Assembly (NCBI RefSeq): GCF_012927165.1
Contig: NZ_JABBGA010000005.1
Coordinates: 62,001 to 126,000 of the forward strand
Source: Zoogloea dura
Lineage (GTDB): Bacteria; Pseudomonadota; Gammaproteobacteria; Burkholderiales; Rhodocyclaceae
Reading direction: 5' to 3'
Length of the DNA stretch: 64,000 bases
Shown: piece by piece, positions 1 through 7,652 of the stretch
Layout of the letters: every line of letters starts with the position of its first letter
Numbering within the stretch: position 1 is the first letter of the stretch
Notes under the pieces: generated by a model
Seen by the model: the letters and a program-made list of their open reading frames with translations, nothing else
Database searches by the model: none
Told to the model about the DNA's origin: nothing
Translations under genes and position numbers: made by a program

Positions 1-502
1 GCGGGTGCCCCTCCAGGTCGTAGAGGGAGATCATCAGGGTGGTGTGCAGCAGGGCCTCCACGGCCCGCACGGAGTCCGGCGCATGGGCACCGGCCGGCTG
101 GCCTTCGCACATCATGGCCATGCGCCCGTCGGCCAGGCGGTGGCCGCTGAAGCGCACATGGAGGGCTACCGCCTCACCCACCGGGTAGAGCGTCCATTGC
201 TCGGCGAAGATCGCGTTGTGGGCCTCGAAGTCGCGCTGGTACTGGGCGAGCCGGTGGGCGACGGTGGCCGACATGTCGCGGCCCAGGTCGCGGGCCTGCA
301 GTTCTTCGAGGGAGCGGGCCTTCCAGACCTGCAGGGCCGGGCTGTTGGCCCACAGCACGTGCCGGCGGTCGATGTCGAAAATCCAGACAGGCTGGCTGAT
401 CAGTTCAAGGGCGGCGTAGTCGTTTGCGGAAGGGAGGGGGGCGGCTCCGGCGGTGTTCGGCTGGCTGGAGGACGGAGCGGGTGGGGATGGCGGTGGAAGC
501 AT
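1..502 (-). CDS. PAS-domain protein (partial, C-terminus off the window)
   Basis: Reading leftward from an ATG at 502, the frame stays open to the window edge and gives about 167 residues. The first ~26 residues are a Pro/Ser/Ala-rich tail. A PAS-like domain follows, with segments such as QPVWIFDIDRRHVLWANS, ALQVWKARSLEEL and a later VALHVRFSGHRLADGRMAM strand pair, which is the usual order of a PAS sensor fold. PAS domains sense small ligands or redox state and normally feed a kinase, cyclase or phosphodiesterase. The output domain is not in the window, so the role is open. The gene is in the chromosomal flank and its promoter must lie in 503-752. Confidence 0.75.
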   Translation of the reverse strand, partial: MLPPPSPPAPSSSQPNTAGAAPLPSANDYAALELISQPVWIFDIDRRHVLWANSPALQVWKARSLEELQARDLGRDMSATVAHRLAQYQRDFEAHNAIFAEQWTLYPVGEAVALHVRFSGHRLADGRMAMMCEGQPAGAHAPDSVRAVEALLHTTLMISLYDLEGHP

Positions 503-752
503 GTAAGGTGCAGGACTCGGTGCAATCCCTTGTGCTTGCGATGGGAGGTCTGACCAGGCTGCCTGGCCACGTGCAAAGATACACTATTACACACTTATTC
601 TTGTGCTCCGGGCATATGCCTTGGGGTTTTCGGGGCGCTGCGTGACATCTTTCTTGTCACCCGCCTACATCCGCCCCAGGCCACCTCCCGGCCCGCCTGC
701 CATTCCTCCGGGGGTCGGTGGAGAGGCGGGAACGGTTGGGGCTGCGCGAGCC

Positions 753-1673
753 TCAGGCGGGTGCCCGGTAGACCAGCACCTTCAGTGAGCGCTCGCTCGA
801 TACGTCGGCAAACACCGGCGGGTTGGCGATGCGCTGCACGAATTCCAGTTGGGGGGCGATGGCCTGCATCTGCTCCTGCAGAAAGGCCACGCCCAGCTTC
901 GGGGAGTTAAGGCACAGCAGCGCGTGCCCGCCCGGGGCCAGCAGGTCGGGCAGGCGGCGCATCAGGCGCGCGTAGTCCTTGTCGGCGACGAAGCTGCCCT
1001 TCTGGTAGCTCGGCGGGTCGAGGATGATCAGCTCATAGGGCCCGTTGCGGGTGATCTTGCCCCAGGAGCTGAAGATGTCGTGGGGCAGGAAGCTGGCGCC
1101 CGCGGTGAGCCCGTTGAGCAGGTGATTGCGCTTGCCGATGGCCAGCGCGCCATCGCTCATGTCCACATTGATCACCTGCCGGGCGCCGGCCTGCAGGGCC
1201 ACCACCGAGAACGAGCAGGTGTAGGCGAACAGGTTGAGCACCTTCAGCCCGGGCCGGGCCGCCACGTGCTCGCGCACCCAGTGCCGGCCTTCGGCCATGT
1301 CCACAAAGAAACCATGGTTGAGGCCCTTGAGCAGATGCACCCGGAACTGCGCCCCGTTCTCGGTCACCACATGGGGCTCGGGCACGCTGCCCGCCATCAG
1401 CCGGGTCTCGGCCCGCGCCTCGAAGCGGTACTGGTAGACCCAGTTCAAGGGCTCACCGGGGCACAGCTGGTGCCAGCGTTCCGACAAGGCCATGTGGACG
1501 GCGGCCAGCTCGGCATCGCTGGCCGGCACGAAGCTGGTCAACACCCAGACGGGTGGAAAGACATCCAGCGTCCACTGCTCGCAGCCCGGGTAGAGGCCAC
1601 CCCGTCCATGGAAGATGCGCTGGGCATCGGCAGACAGGGGCGCAGCGGAGATGGCGTCGAGGAGGGCTTGCAT
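753..1673 (-). CDS. class I SAM-dependent methyltransferase, RlmI-like
   Basis: The 306-residue protein has the Rossmann-fold methyltransferase motifs of the RlmI/YccW-type RNA methyltransferases: an SAM-binding NLFAYTCSFSVVA segment, an acidic strand end at VINVDMSD, and the catalytic LDPPSY motif. An N-terminal region rich in aromatics precedes the fold. The family methylates cytosine or guanine in 23S rRNA. It is shorter than RlmI (about 396 residues) and lacks an obvious PUA domain, so the exact substrate is unknown. It is chromosomal and transcribed divergently from the gene at 1878. Confidence 0.85.
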   Translation of the reverse strand: MQALLDAISAAPLSADAQRIFHGRGGLYPGCEQWTLDVFPPVWVLTSFVPASDAELAAVHMALSERWHQLCPGEPLNWVYQYRFEARAETRLMAGSVPEPHVVTENGAQFRVHLLKGLNHGFFVDMAEGRHWVREHVAARPGLKVLNLFAYTCSFSVVALQAGARQVINVDMSDGALAIGKRNHLLNGLTAGASFLPHDIFSSWGKITRNGPYELIILDPPSYQKGSFVADKDYARLMRRLPDLLAPGGHALLCLNSPKLGVAFLQEQMQAIAPQLEFVQRIANPPVFADVSSERSLKVLVYRAPA

Positions 1674-1767
1674 GGGCGGGGCAGGGGGCAGGGGAGGGCC
1701 GGATTGTCCCGGAAAGCCGGCGGGAAGGCGAGGTGAGGGGGCAGGCAGGCTGCGTGTCTGTTGTCGA

Positions 1768-1797
1768 TTGATGTAGTGCCCATTCTGGTGCTATAAG
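1768..1797 (+). promoter_or_regulatory. putative sigma-70 promoter for the gene at 1878
   Basis: A TTGATG box at 1768-1773 and a TATAAG box at 1792-1797 are separated by 18 bases. Transcription would start near 1804, just before the inverted repeat at 1814-1841. The spacing and sequence fit a housekeeping promoter; nothing else supports it. Confidence 0.5.
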
Positions 1798-1813
1798 ATC
1801 GGCACTCTTCGTT

Positions 1814-1841
1814 GATGACATTTGGGAAAGCAAATGTCATC
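1814..1841. repeat. perfect 11-bp inverted repeat in a 5' leader
   Basis: GATGACATTTG (1814-1824) and CAAATGTCATC (1831-1841) are perfect inverted copies around the 6-base spacer ggaaag. The hairpin falls between the predicted promoter and the start codon at 1878. No T-run follows it, so it is not a typical terminator. It could be an operator or an mRNA leader hairpin. Confidence 0.6.
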
Positions 1842-1877
1842 GGTCTGTGGTCCCGTCAATGTCCAGGAGCCTTCCCC

Positions 1878-2345
1878 ATGACTCAGAACCTCGTCTCCAT
1901 CGAATTCGCCCCGGCTGATCTTGAAGCGATCGACAGCGCCCTCGACGTGCTCGAAGCCCGGCTCGATGGCCTCGTCGTGCTCTCTGCCGAAGAGCGCCGC
2001 AAAGCCATCAAGATGGGCGACAAGTCCGAAGTCTTCTGCCGCCAGACCGAACTGGTGTTGCGCCAGAACCCCGGCATCGTGCCCTCCAACTTCGATCTCG
2101 CCGGGCTCCAGCGCGACATCGCCGCCCTCGACGCCCTGCGCTCGCGCCTGCAGCGCCTGCGTACTCTCACCGACCGGGCGGACGACACCGAGCTGGCCCT
2201 CGGTAGCGACATCATGAGCGCATCCTTCGACGGCTATGCCCTGGCCAAGGTCGGCGGCAAGGGGACTGCCCTGGACACCCTCAAGAGCGCCATGCAGACC
2301 CGCCTCTCCCGCAAGCCGCGCAACCCCGGCAAGCCCGACGCCTGA
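1878..2345 (+). CDS. small conserved hypothetical protein
   Basis: The 155-residue protein begins MTQNLVSIEF; the ATG at 1878 has an AGGAG ribosome binding site at 1864-1868. It is mostly helical, with heptad-like Leu/Ala spacing around residues 12-35 and 75-105, and no signal peptide or membrane segment. I do not recognise the family. The N-terminal half is acidic and helical and the C-terminal tail is basic (RKPRNPGKPDA). It is a chromosomal gene with its own promoter-like sequence and leader hairpin. Confidence 0.8.
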   Translation: MTQNLVSIEFAPADLEAIDSALDVLEARLDGLVVLSAEERRKAIKMGDKSEVFCRQTELVLRQNPGIVPSNFDLAGLQRDIAALDALRSRLQRLRTLTDRADDTELALGSDIMSASFDGYALAKVGGKGTALDTLKSAMQTRLSRKPRNPGKPDA

Positions 2346-2675
2346 TCACAGGCTTCGCCGCCGGCCCGCTTCCCGGGCTTGCACACCGGATACCGACCCG
2401 GCCTGTCCGGCAGTGGCTCGCCCCAGGCTCGGCGAATGGCAGGCCCTGTCCGCGCGTGTCTCGCGAGCGCGAAAGGGACAGGCCCACCCTATCCCGCATA
2501 CAGGCCGGCCCACACCGCGAGCGCTTCGCGAGGCGCGTCGAGCTGCTCACGAGCAGCGTGGGGACTGGGGCGGGCGGTTTGGGGGAGGGCGCGGAGCAGC
2601 TCGGGGACTGGGGCGGCCTGGCTTCGACGCCGTCGCGACCAGAGCGTGACCAGACGGTCCGGCTGGCGACACCCG
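2346..2675. other. intergenic stretch, no gene seen
   Basis: No convincing coding frame is present. The stretch holds an imperfect direct repeat, gagcagcgtggggactgggg (from about 2552) and gagcagctcggggactgggg (from about 2595), and a G+C-rich hairpin with arms around 2441 and 2478. It looks like decayed sequence between the flank gene and the tRNA locus. Confidence 0.5.
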
Positions 2676-2960
2676 TCAGGCGACCTCCGCCACCAGCCTG
2701 ATCCGCTGCGCGGCTGCCCGGACTCCCTTCATCCGGCCGTGGCCCGGCAGGATCTTCTCCGAAGCCGTGCCCAAGCCCGTCCGCGCCAGCTCGTCCACAT
2801 CCCGCTTGGCCGCACTGCGGTCGCGATGGAGGCGCTCCGAGATCTGGGTGATCGAGCCAGGCATCTCCTTGATGGAACGGAGCAGGGCAAGCCGCGCTGT
2901 GGTGATCCTGCTCGAAGCGCTCTTCAATGTCTTCGAAGCTCACGAAGTCCACGGGCTCCA
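2676..2960 (-). pseudogene. broken HTH regulator, HVO_A0114-like
   Basis: Reading leftward, one frame encodes VEPVDFVSFEDIEE and then degenerates, while a second frame, one base off, continues LKSASSRITTARLALLRSIK, then a winged-helix body (PGSITQISERL, RDRSAAKRDVDELARTGL) and ends at 2676. Joined, they match the layout of the HVO_A0114 family of small regulators. A frameshift near 2930-2940 therefore splits the gene. The downstream frame alone could start at a TTG at 2927 and give 83 residues, so a short functional product is not excluded. The gene lies on the chromosomal side of the tRNA-Gly remnant. Confidence 0.5.
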
Positions 2961-2986
2961 CCACCCCGAAGCAGCAACCAGAAAAC

Positions 2987-3019
2987 AAAAAGGCCAACCC
3001 CTGGAAGGTTGGCCTTTTT
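2987..3019. terminator. bidirectional rho-independent terminator
   Basis: A 13-bp perfect stem, AAAAAGGCCAACC at 2987-2999 and GGTTGGCCTTTTT at 3007-3019, encloses a 7-base loop. The A/T tracts make it work on both strands. On the minus strand it lies 34 bases beyond the tRNA-Gly 3' end at 3053, so it was probably the terminator of that tRNA gene before the ICE inserted. Confidence 0.85.
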
Positions 3020-3052
3020 ACGCGCAGATCAACGACCTGCATGAATCTGATG

Positions 3053-3075
3053 TGGAGCGGGCGATGGGAATCGAA
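3053..3075 (-). other. attR-like site: 3' end of a tRNA-Gly gene
   Basis: On the minus strand, 3075-3053 reads TTCGATTCCCATCGCCCGCTCC plus A: the T-loop, T-stem and acceptor 3' half of a tRNA-Gly of the TCC-anticodon type, ending in the discriminator and CCA. Upstream of this 23-bp block (above 3075) similarity to a tRNA is lost, so no intact tRNA is present. The CCA side points to the chromosomal flank and the lost 5' half to the ICE. That is the geometry expected at the integrase-distal end of an ICE inserted in a tRNA 3' end. ICEclc-type elements use tRNA-Gly genes. Confidence 0.8.
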
Positions 3076-3726
3076 TCCGACCCCCAAGTTGTTGAGTCTT
3101 AATCGATTCTTCCAAACCTAAACCAGTCACTGGACTGGCTCATGGACTAGTTTACCCTGCCAGTCGGAAAGCAGGCAACGCCTTCGCTCCAAGGCGAGCC
3201 ATCCTCAGCCATGGACAGCCAGCGCACGGGGTGGCCTTCCTGGCCCACGTTGAACGCTCGTACCCTTCTGCGGCGCGATTCCTTTTTAGCCTATCAGCAT
3301 ACCGACCAGGTCTGACCCAGGGCGCTTTTGCCTGAAATTGGGTGGTGTGAGGCATCGCATTGCCGGATATCTCAAAGTCATAGATCGCCGCGAGATCAGT
3401 CCATTCCCAGCCGGTCTTGCCGGCGCTTCGCGCGATCATGATCCTCGCATGCGCGGCAACAGAGGCGCAGCCCCCATCTTGCTGACGCCGGAGCGACCTG
3501 CGTGCGATCACCGGCCATTCGTCAAGGCCCTGAGTGGGCTACCCCGGGGTAGCTCGCGTGTAACGCCGACATTGAGCCTGAATGGGAGGCGACTCGCGAT
3601 GAGGCTCGATCCCTCCGCGCAGGGCTGCGCAGCGCCATCGTACCGCTTACGGGTTTTCAAAGCACTGGCCTCGACCGGGACAGGCAGGAGTCCTTGATGG
3701 GGTAGCAGTTACAGGGAGGCAACTAC
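3076..3726. other. ICE end region, no gene called
   Basis: This 650-base stretch between attR and the first ICE gene has no frame with recognisable protein features. Frames at 3152-3511 (minus) and 3338-3697 (plus) overlap antisense and neither has a ribosome binding site or a family match I can see. The notable signal is a perfect 16-bp palindrome, GCTACCCCGGGGTAGC, at 3538-3553, 173 bases before the next start codon. Confidence 0.5.
3538..3553. promoter_or_regulatory. perfect 16-bp palindrome, candidate operator
   Basis: GCTACCCCGGGGTAGC reads the same on both strands. It closely resembles the CTATCCCC-N-GGGGATAG palindromes at 9306, 10938 and 12821, differing at one base per half-site and in lacking the central base. 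It lies 173 bases upstream of the first ICE gene, a plausible regulator-binding position. Confidence 0.45.
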
Positions 3727-4458
3727 ATGCAAGGGAGTTCGCTTTCGGAGGTGTATTACCGACCCATCGATGCGGCCATCCGATGGGCCGGGTTGTTCCG
3801 GTTCAGGGATGACATTCTCGCGGCCGTCAAGTCAAGAAGCCTGCCGGTAACGCTGGATTGCCCGCGCTGCAACGAGCTTCGTCTTTATACCGATCGCATC
3901 TACGATGCCATCTTCCACGGTGAACTGCCCTACGGACTGAACGGCATTACGATCAATGACGAGTCCCTGTGGGACTCACCCGATCTGACCGTTCGCCACG
4001 TCGACCTCAAGCGCTGGATGCTTCGGACCTATCCAGAGCAACGGCCGACCTTCCTTTTCTCCCGCCACGAGAGGATCACCCATCCGGTAATCACGCTGGA
4101 GACCGGTCATGCGCTCTTGGTGGAACGGGAAGCGCTGAAGTCCCAGCTGGAGCAGTGTCGCCATCAGTTGCATCAGCTCCAAGAGCAGCAGAAGAAGCAA
4201 GGGGCCCCGAATCTCAACTGCACCCCGTGCCCCCTCAGTGATCGTGCCGAGATCACCTATCTGAACATCATCGGCACGATGTTGGCCTTGATGCTCGGAC
4301 GAACACCTTCCGGGGCTCCATACTCCAGTTTCAACAGCCAGGACGCGATCATCAGCGCCCTGATCGCCCATCACGGCAACCTCATGGGCGTCACCGAGCG
4401 TACGCTGCAGGCCAAGTTCGCCCAGGCCCGCCGCAGGTTGCAGGCAGCGAACCATTGA
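3727..4458 (+). CDS. ICE-end conserved protein, probable regulator
   Basis: The 243-residue protein starts at an ATG preceded by GGGAGG. It has a CPRC pair near residue 40, a long glutamine-rich coiled-coil segment around residues 138-160 (REALKSQLEQCRHQLHQLQ), and a C-terminal helical region ending VTERTLQAKFAQARRRLQ that reads like a DNA-binding helix pair. It has no catalytic motif. Proteins like this sit next to AlpA at the end of many ICEs of this family and are sometimes mislabelled receptor tyrosine kinases; I see no kinase features. Its position beside alpA suggests a role in ICE regulation (inference). Confidence 0.8.
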   Translation: MQGSSLSEVYYRPIDAAIRWAGLFRFRDDILAAVKSRSLPVTLDCPRCNELRLYTDRIYDAIFHGELPYGLNGITINDESLWDSPDLTVRHVDLKRWMLRTYPEQRPTFLFSRHERITHPVITLETGHALLVEREALKSQLEQCRHQLHQLQEQQKKQGAPNLNCTPCPLSDRAEITYLNIIGTMLALMLGRTPSGAPYSSFNSQDAIISALIAHHGNLMGVTERTLQAKFAQARRRLQAANH

Positions 4459-4579
4459 AGAGCGTCAAGCCCCAATCTGCGGTCGCGGAAACCGCATTTG
4501 CGGTGTTCTTTCCCACGGGGTTCCTGTCAATTACGGGTCACGCCAAACAAGCGCCAGTAAGCGCTAAGGAGTGCCCCTC

Positions 4580-4795
4580 ATGTCGGACAAGCCACTTCCG
4601 CAGCCTGCGGGCGAACACCGCATCCTGCGCCGCGAGGAAGTCGAAGCCAAGACCGGTTTCAAGCGCGCCCACATCTACAGCCTGATGAAGGCGGGCAAGT
4701 TTCCGAAAGCCATGCGTTTGGGAATACGTGCGGTCGGCTGGGACTCGCTCGAAATCGAGCAATGGATCGCCGAGCGCCGCAGTGAGCGCATCTGA
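4580..4795 (+). CDS. alpA: AlpA-family transcriptional regulator
   Basis: The 71-residue protein has the AlpA/MerR-like winged helix: ILRREEVEAKTGFKRAHIYSLMKAGKFPKAMRLG followed by VGWDSLEIEQWIAERR. I chose the ATG at 4580, 9 bases after an AAGGA, over a GTG at 4571. AlpA-type proteins are small DNA-binding activators in prophages and ICEs. In ICEclc, alpA heads the operon that carries parA, shi and parB; the same order follows here with a 41-base gap to parA. Confidence 0.92.
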   Translation: MSDKPLPQPAGEHRILRREEVEAKTGFKRAHIYSLMKAGKFPKAMRLGIRAVGWDSLEIEQWIAERRSERI

Positions 4796-4836
4796 TCCTC
4801 GTTCAGCTCTCCAACAATGAAACGAGGAGTCTGACG

Positions 4837-5715
4837 ATGCTGGTCATCTCGATCATCTCCACCAAGGGCGGTGTGGGCAAGACGACAACGGCGGCCAACC
4901 TGGGTGGCCTTGCCGCCGACGCAGGGCTGCGCGTGCTGCTGCTCGATCTGGATGTGCAGCCCACGCTGTCGAGCTACTTCGCGCTGGACGCACGTGCGCC
5001 CGCTGGCATCTATGAGTTGCTGGCGTTCAACGAGCGTCGCATCGATCAACTGGTGTCGCGCACCGCCATCGCCGGGCTGGACCTGGTGCTGTCGAACGAC
5101 GACCGCGGAGAACTGAACACACTGCTGCTGCATGCGCCGGACGGACGCCTGCGGCTCCGACACCTGCTGCCGGTGCTGGCACCGTTCTATGACCTGCTGC
5201 TGATCGACACCCAGGGCGCTCGCAGCGTGCTGCTAGAAATGGCGGTGCTGGCCTCGAACCTGGCGCTGTCGCCGGTGACGCCGGAGATCCTGGCCGCACG
5301 CGAGCTGCGGCGCGGCACGCTGCAACTGATCGAGGACATCGGGCCGTATCGGCACCTCGGCATCGAGCCTCCGCCGCTGCACCTGCTCATCAATCGGGTG
5401 CACCCGGTGTCGTCGAATGCCCGGCTGATTCAGCAGACGCTGCGGCAGATGTTCCAAGGAACGACGGGCGTGCAGGTGCTGGACACCGACGTGCCAGCCA
5501 TCGAGGCCTATCCGCGCGCGGCGACGCGCGGCCTCCCGGTGCACCAGGTGGAGTGCCGACAGCCCGCCGGTCGTGTCGCGCCTTCGGCGCTGATGACGAT
5601 GCGCGCCCTGGCCGGCGAGCTGTTTCCGCAGTGGCGGGAACGCTTTGCGCGGGTGTCCGGCCGATGCGTTGCGAAAGGCCCGGCAGGGAGCGAGGGCAAT
5701 GACGAACGCGCATGA
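4837..5715 (+). CDS. parA: ParA-family partition ATPase
   Basis: The 292-residue protein opens MLVISIISTKGGVGKTTTAANLGG, a deviant Walker A motif at residues 9-17 typical of ParA/Soj ATPases, followed by LLLDLDVQPTLSSYF (Walker A') and LLLIDTQGA (Walker B). ParA ATPases bind DNA non-specifically in the ATP form and move cargo with ParB. On an ICE it probably stabilises the excised circle; in ICEclc parA with shi also slows host division. It overlaps the next gene by 17 bases. Confidence 0.95.
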   Translation: MLVISIISTKGGVGKTTTAANLGGLAADAGLRVLLLDLDVQPTLSSYFALDARAPAGIYELLAFNERRIDQLVSRTAIAGLDLVLSNDDRGELNTLLLHAPDGRLRLRHLLPVLAPFYDLLLIDTQGARSVLLEMAVLASNLALSPVTPEILAARELRRGTLQLIEDIGPYRHLGIEPPPLHLLINRVHPVSSNARLIQQTLRQMFQGTTGVQVLDTDVPAIEAYPRAATRGLPVHQVECRQPAGRVAPSALMTMRALAGELFPQWRERFARVSGRCVAKGPAGSEGNDERA

Positions 5716-5956
5716 CCTGGCCCGCGGCCACAAGCGGCTGCGGGCGCTGATCGACTTCGCCCTGGGTGAAGGTTGGCACGTGGTGCGCACACCGGGCGGT
5801 CACCTGAAGTTCACCAAGCCGGGCTGCGCGTCGGTCTACACCAGCTCGACGGCGAGCGACCACCGCGCCGGGCTCAATGCCCGTGCGCAGCTTCGCCGTT
5901 CCGACCGGCAGGCGCCCATCGGCGGGATACCGCCCCAGGACAACGGCCGTGGTTGA
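5699..5956 (+). CDS. HicA-like small protein at the shi position
   Basis: The ATG at 5699 lies inside the end of parA and gives 85 residues. The core GWHVVRTPGGHLKFTKPG has the layout of HicA mRNA-interferase toxins: a double-stranded-RNA-binding-like fold with a conserved His in a GGH/GSH turn. No HicB antitoxin gene is adjacent. In ICEclc the small gene between parA and parB is shi, which inhibits host growth in transfer-competent cells; that this protein does the same is inference. The C-terminal 25 residues are unlike HicA and overlap the ParB frame. Confidence 0.7.
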   Translation: MTNAHDLARGHKRLRALIDFALGEGWHVVRTPGGHLKFTKPGCASVYTSSTASDHRAGLNARAQLRRSDRQAPIGGIPPQDNGRG

Positions 5957-7637
5957 GCTGACCCCGCAGGACATGGCCGCCAAGCTGATGGCCTCCGGCT
6001 TCGAGCGCGGCGGTCCGACGGCCAAGGCCTTGAGCGACCCAATCGCCGACACACCGATGGTGGTGACGCTGGATCAATTGCGCCCTTACGACCATGACCC
6101 GCGCGTGACCCGCAACCCGGCCTACGAGGAGATCAAGGCGTCGATCCGTGAGCGCGGGCTGGATGCCCCACCCGCGATCACACGCCGGCCCGGAGGGGCC
6201 CACTACATCATCCGCAACGGCGGCAACACGCGCCTGGCGATCCTGCGTGATCTGTGGAGCGAGACCAAGGAAGAGCGGTTTTTCCGCATTGCCTGCCTGT
6301 TCCGGCCATGGCCGCAGCGCGGCGAGATCGTGGCGCTCACCGGCCACTTGGCCGAGAACGAACTGCGTGGCGGGCTCACCTTCATCGAGCGGGCACTGGG
6401 CATCGAGAAGGCACGCGGCCTTTACGAGCAGGAGAACGGCGGGCAGGCGCTGTCGCAGTCCGAACTGGCTCGGCGCCTAACGGCCGACGGCTACCCGGTG
6501 CAGCAGTCGCACATCAGCCGCATGCAGGACGCAGTGCGCTACCTGCTGCCGGCGATTCCGACGGTGCTGTACCGCGGGCTGGGCCGGCATCAGGTCGAAC
6601 GGCTCGCGGTGCTGCGCAAGGCTTGCGAGCGCGCTTGGGAACGGCGTGCGCTGGGCCATCAACCCGCCGTGGACTTCGCCTCGCTGTTCCAAGATGTGCT
6701 GTCGCAGTTCGACACGCAGCCGGATGGCTTCTCGCTCCAGCGGGTGCAGGACGAGCTGGTGGGCCAGATGGTCGAGCTGCTGGAAGCGGACTACGACACG
6801 CTGAGCCTGGAGATCGACGACAGCGAAATTCGGCAGCGGGCGTTGACCAGCGAGCCCCAGCCGATGAGCCCGGCGGCACCCATCATGCCTGCGGCGCCGC
6901 GGCCTGCATCACCACCTCCGGCGGGGATGCAGGTCGGCGCATCGGCTGCACCCGCTGCCGAGCTTCCCCCCACACAGAACGCTGTAGCACCCGTGGCTGG
7001 CAGTGGGCAAGGTGAGGGGGAAGACACCGCTCCAGTACTGGCAAGCCGCGATGCGGAGCGCCTGCAAGGGCACATCGTGTCTCCAGCACCAACCACCGAA
7101 CGCCTGCAATCCATTCAGCGCCTGGTAGCCGACCAGTTGGGCGACAAGCTGCCCGACTTTGAGACCAATGCCTTGCGCGCGATTCCCGTGCAGGTCGGCG
7201 GGCTCTACCCCATCTCGGATGTCTGGTACATCGAGCCCGGATTGGACGCGCCTGACCGGCTCCGCGTGCATATCGCGCAGTTCGCTCGTGAGATCGCCGA
7301 GGAAGCGGCGGTAGCGGGGCAAATCGAGCCCAGTGAGAGCGGCATCGGTTTCATTTGTGTAACTTCGACCATTGCCCAGGTGAAAGCGCTACCGGCCTTT
7401 GCCCGTGCGATGCTGACTCTGCTGGATGCGCTGAGCGCGGCGCCGGCACCCGCGACGGGGCTGGATCGTGCGCGACTGACCGACGACCTGGCGCCGCTGC
7501 TGCACGGCAGTGGCGGAACATCCATGCGCATGAGCGACGCCGGCCTGGTGAAGCTGTTCCGGCTGCTGCGCCTGGCGCGCCGGCTGCTGGACTTGGAAAG
7601 CGGTGCGGCTTCAGCCGACCCGGGCCGCGATTCCTGA
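5877..7637 (+). CDS. ParB-family protein, PFGI-1 class (BisD-like)
   Basis: The 586-residue protein has an N-terminal ParB/Spo0J nuclease-like fold (VTLDQLRPYDHDPRVTRN, then IRERGLDAPPAITRRPGGAHYIIRNGGNTRLAIL), a helix-turn-helix around SQSELARRLTADGYPVQQSHISRM, a Pro/Ala-rich linker at about 320-400, and a C-terminal alpha/beta domain. This matches the ICE ParB family TIGR03764. A GTG at 5949, overlapping the previous stop, is an alternative start that would remove 24 poorly conserved residues. As I recall, a ParB-like protein and the following DUF2857 protein form the BisDC activator in ICEclc, so this pair may be master regulators as well as partition proteins (family knowledge, not tested here). 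Confidence 0.9.
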   Translation: MPVRSFAVPTGRRPSAGYRPRTTAVVELTPQDMAAKLMASGFERGGPTAKALSDPIADTPMVVTLDQLRPYDHDPRVTRNPAYEEIKASIRERGLDAPPAITRRPGGAHYIIRNGGNTRLAILRDLWSETKEERFFRIACLFRPWPQRGEIVALTGHLAENELRGGLTFIERALGIEKARGLYEQENGGQALSQSELARRLTADGYPVQQSHISRMQDAVRYLLPAIPTVLYRGLGRHQVERLAVLRKACERAWERRALGHQPAVDFASLFQDVLSQFDTQPDGFSLQRVQDELVGQMVELLEADYDTLSLEIDDSEIRQRALTSEPQPMSPAAPIMPAAPRPASPPPAGMQVGASAAPAAELPPTQNAVAPVAGSGQGEGEDTAPVLASRDAERLQGHIVSPAPTTERLQSIQRLVADQLGDKLPDFETNALRAIPVQVGGLYPISDVWYIEPGLDAPDRLRVHIAQFAREIAEEAAVAGQIEPSESGIGFICVTSTIAQVKALPAFARAMLTLLDALSAAPAPATGLDRARLTDDLAPLLHGSGGTSMRMSDAGLVKLFRLLRLARRLLDLESGAASADPGRDS

Positions 7638-7652
7638 GCGCTGGAGGCAACC

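Noticed and set aside
2987-3019. Treating the 13-bp inverted repeat as part of the attachment site
   Set aside because: It has the A/T-flanked form of a bidirectional terminator and lies outside the tRNA-identical block.
3152-3511. 119-codon minus-strand frame near attR
   Set aside because: Overlaps an opposing frame of equal length, has no ribosome binding site and no recognisable family; left as possible but unsupported.
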